A stretch of DNA of 64,000 nucleotides from Rhizobium sp. 11515TR (GTDB lineage Bacteria > Pseudomonadota > Alphaproteobacteria > Rhizobiales > Rhizobiaceae), in the NCBI RefSeq assembly GCF_002277895.1, contig NZ_CP022998.1, positions 372,001 to 436,000 of the forward strand, in the 5' to 3' direction. Shown in pieces: positions 25,682 to 33,846 of this stretch. The notes under the pieces were generated by a model. It did no database searches, was not told where the DNA came from, and saw only the letters and a list, made by a program, of their open reading frames with translations. Position numbers and translations under genes: made by a program. The stretch's first letter is position 1, and the number at the start of each line of letters is the position of its first letter.

Positions 25682-25709
25682 CAGCCGGAGGGATAGTTCC
25701 CTCCGGCTG
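25682..25709. terminator. Strong hairpin after the NmrA-like gene
   Basis: CAGCCGGAGGGA and TCCCTCCGGCTG form a perfect 12-bp stem with loop TAGT, 9 bp after the stop at 25672. The plus-strand side has no T-tract; the minus side is followed by TGTTTCA. It may end transcription of either strand or be a repeat-type hairpin. A short tandem GCTGCGAAG repeat adjoins at 25706-25729. Confidence 0.45.
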
Positions 25710-25734
25710 CGAAGGCTGCGAAGGCTGCGCGTGT

Positions 25735-25812
25735 CATGATTTGAGGCGTTGAAACAACCAGTGCGGTTGCCGGGGCTCCTGCCTTGAACATGGAACGACG
25801 ATTGAAGAGCAT
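25735..25812 (-). pseudogene. Orphan Tat signal peptide, relic of an exported protein
   Basis: ATG 25812, with SD AGGAAGAAAG, opens MLFNRRSMFKAGAPATALVV, a convincing twin-arginine leader, ending near TRAAFAAFAAGG. What follows is not a recognisable domain: the frame runs through the hairpin at 25682-25709 and then antisense to the NmrA-like gene until 25453. The start of a Tat-exported protein has apparently lost its body. It is 74 bp downstream of the lipocalin-like gene on the same strand. Confidence 0.5.
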
Positions 25813-25886
25813 GGCTTTCTTCCTGTGGAACGCCTTCGTACTCGGGCGGGTTGGAAGGGCGACACTCGCAAGGTCGGGACCTGTCT

Positions 25887-26381
25887 TCATTTGACGCGCT
25901 GCCACTCGATTCTGATTTCAGTACCTTCCGGCCTGCGGAACCGTTCCGTCATGCGGTCGCCCTGCACGATCAGCATAAGATCATCACGTGTTCGCACGCT
26001 GCCGATCCAATTCGGAAATGTCGATCCCTCGACACGGTTTCCGCTGAATTCGCCCTTCTCATCGACGGTGTAGGTGCCGAAGAACCCGATGCTGCGTGAC
26101 ATGGCCATGCGGTTTTCATCGTCCGTCCCCTCGCCGCGAGCATTGGAAGCAAACCGCGGGACGTCCGCGTCGGTCAGAACTTCCACGAAGTGCATGTCGG
26201 GAGTGAAGACGAGAAGACCGTTGGGCCTTTCTCCATAGGCAGCGATGTTTTTTCCACCGGGGTCGATCGTCGCCGACATCATGCGCCAGGTGCCTGCGAC
26301 TTGGTTTTCCGTGGCGGTCTGTGCGAAGGCGGACGACGATATGCTGAAGGCGAGCGCCAACGTGGCTGGTCGGATGGACAT
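25887..26381 (-). CDS. Exported lipocalin-like domain protein
   Basis: The 164-residue protein has signal peptide MSIRPATLALAFSISSSAFA. The lipocalin-like domain (PF13924 type) reads VAGTWRMMSATIDPGGKNIA, PNGLLVFTPDMHFVEVL and FFGTYTVDEKGEFSGNRVEGS, ending MTERFRRPEGTEIRIEWQRV. Start at ATG 26381 is chosen for the signal peptide and AGGAAA upstream; longer starts at 26402 and 26480 overlap the SDR gene. Probably binds a small hydrophobic ligand; unproven. Second gene after the SDR. Confidence 0.85.
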   Translation of the reverse strand: MSIRPATLALAFSISSSAFAQTATENQVAGTWRMMSATIDPGGKNIAAYGERPNGLLVFTPDMHFVEVLTDADVPRFASNARGEGTDDENRMAMSRSIGFFGTYTVDEKGEFSGNRVEGSTFPNWIGSVRTRDDLMLIVQGDRMTERFRRPEGTEIRIEWQRVK

Positions 26382-26430
26382 GTTGTTTCTTTTCCTGTTC
26401 ATGAGGTCTGTATTTCCAGACCGCCGCGGT

Positions 26431-27264
26431 TCACAAATCCTGCCTGTCGGCGGAATCTGCCACGTCTCGCTGTGCCTCAAGGGCGGACAGGCGTACCGAA
26501 AGCGCCTTTGAGATAGAGGAATAGGCCGTGCTGCCCAGCGTCAGCCGGAGCGGCGGCTCCTCGCTCTCGGCGACCGAGAGGATTGCGGACACGGTGCGCG
26601 CTGCATCCCCTTTAATCTCAAAGCTACCTCCGGTGATCGCCCGGCGAACGGCGCCGGCAGGGGTTTCATCGTAAGCGTCCATCGGTTTCGCGCAGACGAG
26701 ATTGGCTCCGAAATTTGTGCCGGTTGGTCCCGGCTCGGCGATGACGACGTCGATGCCGAAGGGCGCCACTTCCTGTGCCACTGCTTCAAGGAAGCCCTCG
26801 ATGCCCCACTTGGTCGCGTGATAGAGGCTGAATCCAGGATACGCGATCTGCCCACCTTCGGACGAGACCTGAACGATCCGCCCGCCGCCTTGCTTTCGAA
26901 GACGCGGCAGTGCAGCACGGATCAGATGGATGGATCCGGTAAGATTGGTGGCGATCTGCCGGTCGATATCTTCATTCGTCAGCTCCTCCGCAGCACCGAA
27001 CAGGCCGTAGCCCGCGTTGCTGACGATTACGTCTATTCGGCCATGCTGCTTAAAGGCTCCTTCGACGGCCGAGACAATGCTCTCCGGCTCGACCAGATCA
27101 AGCTGAACGGTATCCAGGCGCTTGCGATATTCTTGCTCAAGTTGCGTCAGCGTTCCTGGGCGGCGGACCGTTGCAATCACCTTGTGCCCCTGGGCGAGTA
27201 ACTGCTGCGTCATCTCCAGACCGAGCCCGGAGGAAGCGCCAGTGATGAACCATGTCTTTGTCAT
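26431..27264 (-). CDS. Short-chain dehydrogenase/reductase
   Basis: The 277-residue SDR has cofactor motif TGASSGLG (8-15), ATVRRPG (NADP-type Arg pair), NAGYG and the active site VSSEGGQIAYPGFSLYHATKWG with YxxxK. The extended C-terminus is of the oxidoreductase YbbO/retinol dehydrogenase-like group. ATG 27264 is 95 bp from the divergent LysR at 27360, its probable regulator. The lipocalin-like gene follows. Confidence 0.9.
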   Translation of the reverse strand: MTKTWFITGASSGLGLEMTQQLLAQGHKVIATVRRPGTLTQLEQEYRKRLDTVQLDLVEPESIVSAVEGAFKQHGRIDVIVSNAGYGLFGAAEELTNEDIDRQIATNLTGSIHLIRAALPRLRKQGGGRIVQVSSEGGQIAYPGFSLYHATKWGIEGFLEAVAQEVAPFGIDVVIAEPGPTGTNFGANLVCAKPMDAYDETPAGAVRRAITGGSFEIKGDAARTVSAILSVAESEEPPLRLTLGSTAYSSISKALSVRLSALEAQRDVADSADRQDL

Positions 27265-27359
27265 GTAATTTCCCTCATTGTTTATCTGCGAATGTAGATC
27301 TCGAGGATTGGTGCTATAAGATCTTCAATTTGAGATGACGTGGTGAGGATAATTCACGA

Positions 27360-28259
27360 ATGGTACGCCCTAGTCTGAATGATCTTGCCGCCTTTGCCGC
27401 GGTGGCCAATCACCAGAGCTTCCGCAGAGCCGCCGACATCATGGGTGTCTCGCGCTCCGCCCTCAGTCACACGATCATCGGATTGGAAGCAAAACTGGAT
27501 GTCCGCCTTTTCAACCGGACGACACGCAGCGTCTCGCTGACGCATGCCGGCGCACACCTGCTGGCGCGCCTCGACCCGGTTCTGCAGGATCTCGATCAAG
27601 CACTCGATACTCTCTCGGAGGAGCGCGGAACCCCAAGCGGCACACTTAGGATTAATGCGAACAAGAGCGGTGCCCGCATCCTGCTCGCAGACGTGGTGCC
27701 GCGCTTCTTGGATCTCTATCCCGATGTCGAGCTTGATCTGGTATCGGAAGGCCGGCTCATCGATATCGTGGAACAGGGCTTCGACGCGGGAGTACGTCTG
27801 CTGGAAACCGTCCCGAAAGACATGGTCGCGGTAAATTTCGGCGGCGACGTGCGTTTCATCGCCGTGGCGGCACCCTCCTATCTCGACGGCAGAGCAACGC
27901 CACATACGCCCGACGATCTTCACGGGCATTGCTGTATCCGCCAGCGCCTGCCGAGCGGAAAGCGCTATCGCTGGGAGTTTTCCAGACGCGGCGCCGAAGT
28001 CGCGATTGACGTGCCGGGTAATCTCACCCTCGATGATAGTGATCTTCTCGTGCAAGCGGCGGTGGACGGACGCGGTATCGCCTATGTGCCCGACCATTTC
28101 GCGCGGCCGTTCCTGGCGTCCGGCCAGTTACGCACTGTACTTGATGAATGGTGCCCGCCGACGCCAGGCCTGGCGCTCTATTATCCACGCAGCCGACACA
28201 TTCCGTCACCACTAAGGGCCTTCATCGACCTCCTCAGGAAGGTGGACAGGCAACGATGA
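27360..28259 (+). CDS. LysR-family transcriptional regulator
   Basis: The 299-residue LysR has HTH LNDLAAFAAVANHQSFRRAA and VSRSALSHTIIGLEAKLDVRLF. The NRTTRSVSLTHAG segment and IDIVEQGFDAGVRL are shared with the regulators at 23262 and 29517, and the end is SPLRAFIDLLRKV. Divergent from the SDR/lipocalin-like pair. An 8-bp palindrome AAGATCTT lies in the intergenic DNA near 27319. Confidence 0.92.
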   Translation: MVRPSLNDLAAFAAVANHQSFRRAADIMGVSRSALSHTIIGLEAKLDVRLFNRTTRSVSLTHAGAHLLARLDPVLQDLDQALDTLSEERGTPSGTLRINANKSGARILLADVVPRFLDLYPDVELDLVSEGRLIDIVEQGFDAGVRLLETVPKDMVAVNFGGDVRFIAVAAPSYLDGRATPHTPDDLHGHCCIRQRLPSGKRYRWEFSRRGAEVAIDVPGNLTLDDSDLLVQAAVDGRGIAYVPDHFARPFLASGQLRTVLDEWCPPTPGLALYYPRSRHIPSPLRAFIDLLRKVDRQR

Positions 28260-28352
28260 CAAGGCGACGGCGAATGGCGTCCGCCCCACCAGGTAGATTG
28301 AGGAAGACCTGCGGCACCCAGACCCGTTTCGCATCGCGGGCTCGCCCGGTGT

Positions 28353-28682
28353 TCACGGTGTCGCCGGCTTGCGCCGCAAGATCATGCCGCCATGGTGCAA
28401 TGTGTTGGCATCGACGAAATCGCCGTCGGCAGTGAAGCCTGTGTCGTCCCAGTACTCGATATGCGTCCCGTCGACTTCGTAACGGCCCTCATAAGCTCGC
28501 TCGCGCTGGCCGCGGGCCTCGACATAGCGTCCATTCGGCAGAAGCTCATGGCGAACACCGTTGTCGTCGGTGACCCACATGCCAGCGTATGGATGGTTCG
28601 GCTGCAAATTGGCCTCCTGTGCTTCTGCGGATTGAAATGAAAGGGTGGCCGTGATGATGATTGCTGCAAGTGCCTGTCGCAT
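28353..28682 (-). CDS. Atu4866-family exported protein
   Basis: The 109-residue protein has signal peptide MRQALAAIIITATLSFQSAEAQ and a domain matching the Agrobacterium Atu4866 family: HPYAGMWVTDDNGVRHELLPNG, then RAYEGRYEVDGTHIEYWDDTG and FTADGDFVDANTLHHGGMIL. The family is a small beta-barrel of unknown function, related in shape to lipocalins. ATG 28682 has GGAG 7 nt upstream; the much longer frame starting at 29495 is a composite shadow. It follows the NTF2-like gene by 107 bp. Confidence 0.85.
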   Translation of the reverse strand: MRQALAAIIITATLSFQSAEAQEANLQPNHPYAGMWVTDDNGVRHELLPNGRYVEARGQRERAYEGRYEVDGTHIEYWDDTGFTADGDFVDANTLHHGGMILRRKPATP

Positions 28683-28789
28683 GGTCCTGCTCCATCCATT
28701 GAGCGTTGCTGTTCTCGGTTTGGAAGCGATGGCGCACGGATGCGCGGCTATCGGCCGGACGCTCAGGTCTGCCGAACCGCAGGCGTCGG

Positions 28790-29344
28790 TTATTGCGAAC
28801 GCGGGGCGTTGTTGTCGACAACCTGCTGATAGGCGACGAGGTCGAGGAAGGCTTCCGCATTGATGACGAGACCGTCCTTCATCTTGAGTATCCAGACGAA
28901 CTGGTTGCGATAAGGTGCACCCGACGTCGTGGTTGCCGTTCCGTCGAAGCGGATGATGATTGTGTCGCCGTCGGCAAAGATGTCGTGCACCTCCGGCGCG
29001 ATCGGGGTCGCGAGTCGGCTGGTCAGAGGACGGGAGGCCTTCTCGATGAAGTCCTTCTGGTTGCGATAGGTGCCGGCGACCGGCCCGGAACCATGGATCG
29101 TCCAGACGACGTCGGGAGCGAGAAGTTCCCCGAAGACATAGGTGCCTCGACGCCACTTTTCGAAGGCGGCTTCGACGATCGCCCTGTTCCGTAGCTCGAT
29201 AGCCGCACTGTCCGCGGCCGGCACCTGCGTTGCCGTGGCGTTTGCAATGGCTGTGCCCGGCAGGGCGAGCGACAGCAACGCCAGTGTGATCAGAGCCGTT
29301 CGCCTCGCGCCGGGAACCCACTGGCATATAGTAAGAATGGTCAT
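28790..29344 (-). CDS. Exported NTF2-like (SnoaL-type) protein
   Basis: The 184-residue protein has an N-terminal signal region (RRTALITLALLSLALPGTAIA). The NTF2 fold follows: ELRNRAIVEAAFEKWRRGTYVFGELLAPDVVWTIHG (in parts), GTYRNQKDFIEK, VHDIFADGDTIIIRFDG and FVWILKMKDGLVINAEAFLD. It is one of the family of SnoaL-like exported proteins of unknown substrate. Upstream of the Atu4866 gene and divergent from the LysR pseudogene at 29517. Confidence 0.85.
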   Translation of the reverse strand: MTILTICQWVPGARRTALITLALLSLALPGTAIANATATQVPAADSAAIELRNRAIVEAAFEKWRRGTYVFGELLAPDVVWTIHGSGPVAGTYRNQKDFIEKASRPLTSRLATPIAPEVHDIFADGDTIIIRFDGTATTTSGAPYRNQFVWILKMKDGLVINAEAFLDLVAYQQVVDNNAPRSQ

Positions 29345-29516
29345 GGTACAGTCCTTTCCTGGCTGCTGAGAGCTTGACGAGACTCATCGACTGGCACTGA
29401 AGCTGCGTGCACCGTCGACAGGACTCGTATCCTAGCTCGTATGATCTAAGGTAGGCGTCTCGATGAGATCGGACAATTTGCCCAATGATGACCACTCTGG
29501 TAAATCTATCTAACCA

Positions 29517-30104
29517 ATTGCGATCGATCTGAATGGCATTTCCGTTTTCCTGGCGGTCGCCGAAGCGCGGAGCTTTCGCGTTGCCGCGGAGAATCTAGGC
29601 GTCACTCGGCCAGCGGTCAGCCAGACCATCCGCCGTCTCGAAGATCGGCTGGGCGTCGCGCTCGTGCGGCGCACGACGCGCAGTGTCAGTTTCACGGAGG
29701 CCGACGAACAACTGTATCATCGGGTGGCGCCGGCAATTTCCGAAGTTGGACTGGCGCTCGACACGACGGCGGATCGCGACAGCGCACCAAGCGGCCTGTT
29801 GAGGCTGGCGGTGTCATCCATCGCCGAGCAGTTCATCTCCGGGCCGCTTCTGGCGCGTTTCGCGGATACATTTTCCGCCATTCAGATCGACGTGACCGTC
29901 ACGGACGAGGAATTCGACATCGTCGCGGAAGGCTATGACGCGGGGGTACGTTTGGATGGAATGACCAAGGTCGAGGATGGAATGTCAGCTTGTAAACGCG
30001 AGTTGTATGAATGGGATGTTCGAACCGTCGATTTTTCAGCAATACCTACGGTTCGACGATATGATCCGCAGATCACCCTTCGGTACCGCTCGGGACTCCG
30101 TTAA
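29517..30104 (+). pseudogene. LysR-family regulator, truncated, no ordinary start codon
   Basis: The frame after TAA 29511 reads IAIDLNGISVFLAVAEARSF, then AVSQTIRRLEDRLGVALVRR and TTRSVSFTEADEQLYH, an intact LysR HTH. The first codon where a start is expected is ATT (29517); there is no ATG, GTG or TTG in frame before residue 50. The effector domain follows normally to about 29960 (FDIVAEGYDAGVRLD), then turns into unrelated sequence and stops at 30104, losing more than 100 residues. A 9-bp inverted repeat (30020-30028, 30048-30056) lies in the foreign part. It was probably the regulator of the NTF2-like/Atu4866 genes. Confidence 0.8.
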
Positions 30105-30158
30105 TATGCGATTCAATCACATCTGGACCCGCTTGGCGATGTCGAGGTTATGATCAAC

Positions 30159-31070
30159 CTAACGCTCAAGGTCGGTAGTAATCTCGGCGCAGAAGTCGAC
30201 AAATGCCCGCACCTTTGCTGGCGGATGCTTGCGCGATGGATGGAAAGCAAAGAGCGGGAAGCGCTCACCATGCCAGTCGGGAAAGAGGTCGATCAGCGAC
30301 CCTCTCGCCAATGCCTGCCCGATGCCCCAACCGATCACCTGCGCAATACCGGTTCCGGCGAGGCATTCGTCGAGCATTGTCTTCGGATCAGTGAACGTCA
30401 ACGGTCCGCTCGTCGGAACATCGATGGTCTCGTCTTCCCGGATGAATTCCCATTCGAACGGCTTCCCGGTGTAGGGATCGACAAACTGCAGACAGCGATG
30501 AGCGGTGAGGTCGCGAGGATGCGCCGGACGGCCATGGCGCTCCAGATAGCGAGGTGACGCCACGGTCAGAATTGGTGCTTCTATCAGTTTTCGTGCAACC
30601 AGGCTGGCAAAGCGCGGCTGGCCGAACCGAATTGCAAGATCGATCCCCTCTGCAACAAGATCGCCGACATGCTCCCTGGTCACGAACTCGATGGACAGAT
30701 CGGGATAGCGTTCGCAGAATCCACCAAGCCGGCCTGCGAGCACGAGGGGCAGAAAGAATGGGTCGATATCCACTTTCAAGCGGCCACGCACCGCCGACGC
30801 CGAGCCGGACACGACCACTGCAGCGTCCTCGATCGCATTCAAGTGCGGCTTCACCTCTTCATAGAAGCGCCGGCCCTCGTCGGTTAGCGTCACCGAGCGC
30901 GTCGTTCGATCGAGCAGGCGCACACCGAGGCGCGCCTCGAGACGGCCAATGGCCCGGCTTACACCGGAATCGGTGATGCCGATCAGTTCAGCGCCTTTGA
31001 CGAAGCTCCCGCCTTCGACGACGGCCGCAAGCACGCTCACGCCCGAAAGAATCCGTCCATCGAACGACAT
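30159..31070 (-). CDS. LysR-family transcriptional regulator
   Basis: The 303-residue LysR has HTH SGVSVLAAVVEGGSFVKGAE with TDSGVSRAIGRLEARLGVRLL, LVAEGIDLAIRFGQPRFASL and the C-terminus PPAKVRAFVDFCAEI. It is divergent from the amidohydrolase at 31181, whose operon it is inferred to control, with a 19-bp dyad 9-27 bp upstream of its own start. Confidence 0.92.
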   Translation of the reverse strand: MSFDGRILSGVSVLAAVVEGGSFVKGAELIGITDSGVSRAIGRLEARLGVRLLDRTTRSVTLTDEGRRFYEEVKPHLNAIEDAAVVVSGSASAVRGRLKVDIDPFFLPLVLAGRLGGFCERYPDLSIEFVTREHVGDLVAEGIDLAIRFGQPRFASLVARKLIEAPILTVASPRYLERHGRPAHPRDLTAHRCLQFVDPYTGKPFEWEFIREDETIDVPTSGPLTFTDPKTMLDECLAGTGIAQVIGWGIGQALARGSLIDLFPDWHGERFPLFAFHPSRKHPPAKVRAFVDFCAEITTDLER

Positions 31071-31078
31071 GCATCAAC

Positions 31079-31097
31079 TCCTGACTTTTGATCAGGA
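31079..31097. promoter_or_regulatory. Inverted repeat, candidate LysR site
   Basis: TCCTGA-CTTTTGA-TCAGGA has perfect 6-bp arms. It lies 9 bp upstream of the LysR start (31070) and 84 bp from the amidohydrolase start, fitting an autoregulatory site. Confidence 0.45.
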
Positions 31098-31180
31098 ACC
31101 ATCTGACATAAGCGCACTTAATTCAAGAGCGTTCCAGAGAGATAACGGTCCTGCGCTTTTAAACCTGAAAGGACCCAGTC

Positions 31181-32530
31181 ATGAGCGATCTCAGCCATCC
31201 CCGCACGCTCTTCAAAGGCGGCACCATCCTGGCAATGGACAGAACGGTCGGCAATCTTGCCAGCGGCGACCTGCTCGTGGAAGGCGACAGGATAGCGGCC
31301 ATCGGACCGAACCTCGCCGTCACTGATGCAACCGTTATAGACGCCTCTGACACCATCGTCATGCCGGGTCTGATCGACGCCCATCATCATATGTGGCTTG
31401 GCGCCATGCGCCGCATGATGCCGGATGTGCACGACCTCTTTGCCTATATCGATGTGGTTGCCGAAACGCTGGGCTGCCATTATCGCCCGCTCGACATGTA
31501 TCTCGCCACCCGGCTCACGGCGCTCGCCTGCCTCGACGCCGGCATTACGACCGTCATCGATGCCTGTCATTCCTCCCGCAGTCCGGAACATACGGACGCC
31601 GCGCTCGACGCCCTCGACGGCAGCGGCATCCGCGCCTTGCATATGGTCGGCGCCGCCATGGACAAAAAGGCGTCTGCCGCCCACCTGCCGGGCGATCTAA
31701 AGCGGCTTGCAGAGAACTGGAACCGGGGCGATGGCCTTGTGCGTGTCGGCCTGTTCGGCCAGCTCAATCTCGATTGGTGGAAGGTCGCCCGCAGCCTTGA
31801 TATGCGTATTCTGACCGAGTTCATCGGCGATCTCGCCAAGCTCGGCCCGGAATTTGCCGAAGAGGGCGTGCTCGGCCCACACAATATCTTCAATCATTGC
31901 ACCCGCATTCCGCAGGAGACGTGGCGCCTCTTTGCCAATGCCGGGGTGAACATCACCATCAATCCGCGTTCCGACGCGCTTTTCGGCTTCGATGACGAGA
32001 GTTTCGCCTATCAGCAAGCTGTCGACCATGGCTTAACGCCGGCTGTCGGCATCGATCTCGACACCGCCTTCGGCAGCGACATGTTCGGCGAGATGCACGC
32101 CCTGTTCTTGCAGCAGCGCTCGGCCATGCGTTACCGCAAATTCCGCGGCGAAGATAATGTACCCGCCCCGATCACCGTCGAGCGCGTCCTTGAGGCGGCG
32201 ACGGTGAACGGTGCAGGCGCTGCCGGACTTGAAAAAGAGGTCGGTTCGCTGGCGCCCGGCAAGCAGGCCGATATCATCATGGTCCGCACCAACGGGGTCG
32301 CCATCATGCCGGTCAACAACGCTGCCGGCACGATCGTCCAAGCCGTCGAGCGCTCGGATGTCGATACGGTTATGGTCGCCGGCAAGATCCGCAAGTATGG
32401 CGGAAAACTGGTCGGCACCGATCTCATCAAGCTGTCAGCTGATATCACCGCGTCGCGCGACCACCTACTGGAAAAGAGCGGCTATCGCCTCGGCCGCTTC
32501 GGCGCACCCGTCCCCGAAGAAGCAGCCTGA
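31181..32530 (+). CDS. Amidohydrolase of the ATZ/TRZ-guanine deaminase group
   Basis: The 449-residue metal-dependent hydrolase has N-terminal beta domain FKGGTILAMDRTVG, then PGLIDAHHHMWLG with the metal-binding histidines (about 70-72). His follows in LGPHNIFNHCTRI, then ITINPRSDALFGF and Asp in VGIDLDTAFGSDMFGEMH. The C-terminal beta domain contains GSLAPGKQADIIMV. The group includes chlorohydrolases and deaminases of s-triazines, guanine and cytosine; substrate unknown. The SD-like AAAGGA is before ATG 31181. First of three co-directional genes. Confidence 0.9.
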   Translation: MSDLSHPRTLFKGGTILAMDRTVGNLASGDLLVEGDRIAAIGPNLAVTDATVIDASDTIVMPGLIDAHHHMWLGAMRRMMPDVHDLFAYIDVVAETLGCHYRPLDMYLATRLTALACLDAGITTVIDACHSSRSPEHTDAALDALDGSGIRALHMVGAAMDKKASAAHLPGDLKRLAENWNRGDGLVRVGLFGQLNLDWWKVARSLDMRILTEFIGDLAKLGPEFAEEGVLGPHNIFNHCTRIPQETWRLFANAGVNITINPRSDALFGFDDESFAYQQAVDHGLTPAVGIDLDTAFGSDMFGEMHALFLQQRSAMRYRKFRGEDNVPAPITVERVLEAATVNGAGAAGLEKEVGSLAPGKQADIIMVRTNGVAIMPVNNAAGTIVQAVERSDVDTVMVAGKIRKYGGKLVGTDLIKLSADITASRDHLLEKSGYRLGRFGAPVPEEAA

Positions 32531-32536
32531 GTCGGT

Positions 32537-32555
32537 GCCGCCGCTTTTCGGCGGC
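32537..32555 (+). other. Intercistronic hairpin
   Basis: GCCGCCG-CTTTT-CGGCGGC, a perfect 7-bp stem, starts 7 bp after the amidohydrolase stop and is 38 bp before the MFS start. Without a T-tract it is more likely an mRNA-stabilising or partial attenuation element. Confidence 0.4.
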
Positions 32556-32592
32556 GCTGCTAGCCCACAAGCTTTTCAGAATGGAGGCTGTC

Positions 32593-33792
32593 ATGTCAGC
32601 ATCTCTCGTCAATGATGCGGCCGAAGCGAAGGCCGCTCCCGCATATCTTTCCCGCCCTGCCCCAGGGATCATCGCCGCGCTGTTTTGTGGTTATCTCGCG
32701 GTCGGACTTCCGCTTCCGGTTATCCCGCTCTTCATCCACGACAAGCTCGGCTTCAACAATCTGGTCGTCGGCTTGGCGATTGGCATCCAATTCCTCGCCA
32801 CCGTGCTCAGCCGTGGCTATGCGGGACGCTTGACCGATCTCAAGGGCGGGAAGCGTTCCGCCCTGCAAGGTGCCGCGATCAGTATGACCGCGGGCCTGCT
32901 CTATCTGGCGGCGGCCATGCCCATTCTCCCGCCAGACGTCAGCCTTGCAATTCTTGTTGTCGGCCGGCTGATTGCCGGTCTTGGGGAGAGCCTCTTCGTC
33001 ACCGGTTGCGTCTCCTGGTCGATTGCCTCGGTCGGACCGCAGCGCGCAGGCATGTCGATGTCGTGGACCGGCATTGCCATGTTCGCGGCACTGGCCATCG
33101 GCGCGCCGGTCGGCATGGCTCTGTATCAGTCTTATGGCCTGGAGACCGCAATGATCGCCTGCATCCTTGCCCCACTTCTCGCAGCCGCTATCGCATTTCG
33201 GACGACCTCTTATACGAGCCCGGCAGGCCCGCGTCTGCCCTTTTACAAGGTCATCGGCCAAATCTGGCGCGAAGGGGCTGGGCTGATGCTGCAAGGAGTG
33301 GGTCTGTCGGGTCTTACCGCCTTTGCATCCCTCTACTTCGCAGCCCGCCATTGGAACAGTGCCGGTTTGGTCATGACTGCCTTCGGCATCGGCTTCATCT
33401 TCGTGCGCATCGTCTTCGGTTCGTTGCCCGACAGAATGAGCGGCTATCGCATCGCATTCTGGTCGTCGGTGATGGAGGCAGCCGGCCAGGCGCTGATCTG
33501 GGTGGCGCCTAATGCATGGATGGCGCTTGCCGGTGCCCTGGTCACCGGGCTCGGTTGCGCGCTGATTTTTCCCGCTCTCGGCGTCGAAACGCTGAAGCGA
33601 GTGCCTGCCGCCAATCGCGGCAGCGCCATGGGCGCCTTCGTCGCTTTTCTCGATATCGCCTACGGCATTTCCGGTCCGATTGCAGGCACCATCGCCGGAC
33701 AGTTCGGATATGCAGCCGTCTATCTCTTTGGCGCCACCTGCGCGGTTGCCGGTGCCGCGCTTGTCCAGACAGCCCGCTCTTCACAATCCTGA
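32593..33792 (+). CDS. MFS transporter (YhhS/arabinose-efflux type)
   Basis: The 399-residue protein has about 12 hydrophobic helices. Family signs are the loop RGYAGRLTDLKGGKRSALQG between helices 2 and 3 and GLGESLFVTGCVSWSI in helix 5. ATG 32593 is used because GGAGG lies 6 nt upstream; an earlier ATG at 32581 would overlap it. Placed between the amidohydrolase and an SDR, it may export the substrate or product of that enzyme. Confidence 0.88.
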   Translation: MSASLVNDAAEAKAAPAYLSRPAPGIIAALFCGYLAVGLPLPVIPLFIHDKLGFNNLVVGLAIGIQFLATVLSRGYAGRLTDLKGGKRSALQGAAISMTAGLLYLAAAMPILPPDVSLAILVVGRLIAGLGESLFVTGCVSWSIASVGPQRAGMSMSWTGIAMFAALAIGAPVGMALYQSYGLETAMIACILAPLLAAAIAFRTTSYTSPAGPRLPFYKVIGQIWREGAGLMLQGVGLSGLTAFASLYFAARHWNSAGLVMTAFGIGFIFVRIVFGSLPDRMSGYRIAFWSSVMEAAGQALIWVAPNAWMALAGALVTGLGCALIFPALGVETLKRVPAANRGSAMGAFVAFLDIAYGISGPIAGTIAGQFGYAAVYLFGATCAVAGAALVQTARSSQS

Positions 33793-33846
33793 GCTTTGTT
33801 CCACATTGCCTGTGAGACTTACTTACCGGCCCCAAAGGAGATTCTC

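Noticed and set aside
28683..29495. Upstream extension of the Atu4866 gene to a 380-codon frame
   Set aside because: The extension is antisense-like run-through across the NTF2-like gene in another frame; a proper ribosome site and signal peptide mark ATG 28682.
30150..30976. Plus-strand frames over the LysR gene at 30159-31070
   Set aside because: Shadows of the LysR coding sequence, without ribosome sites.
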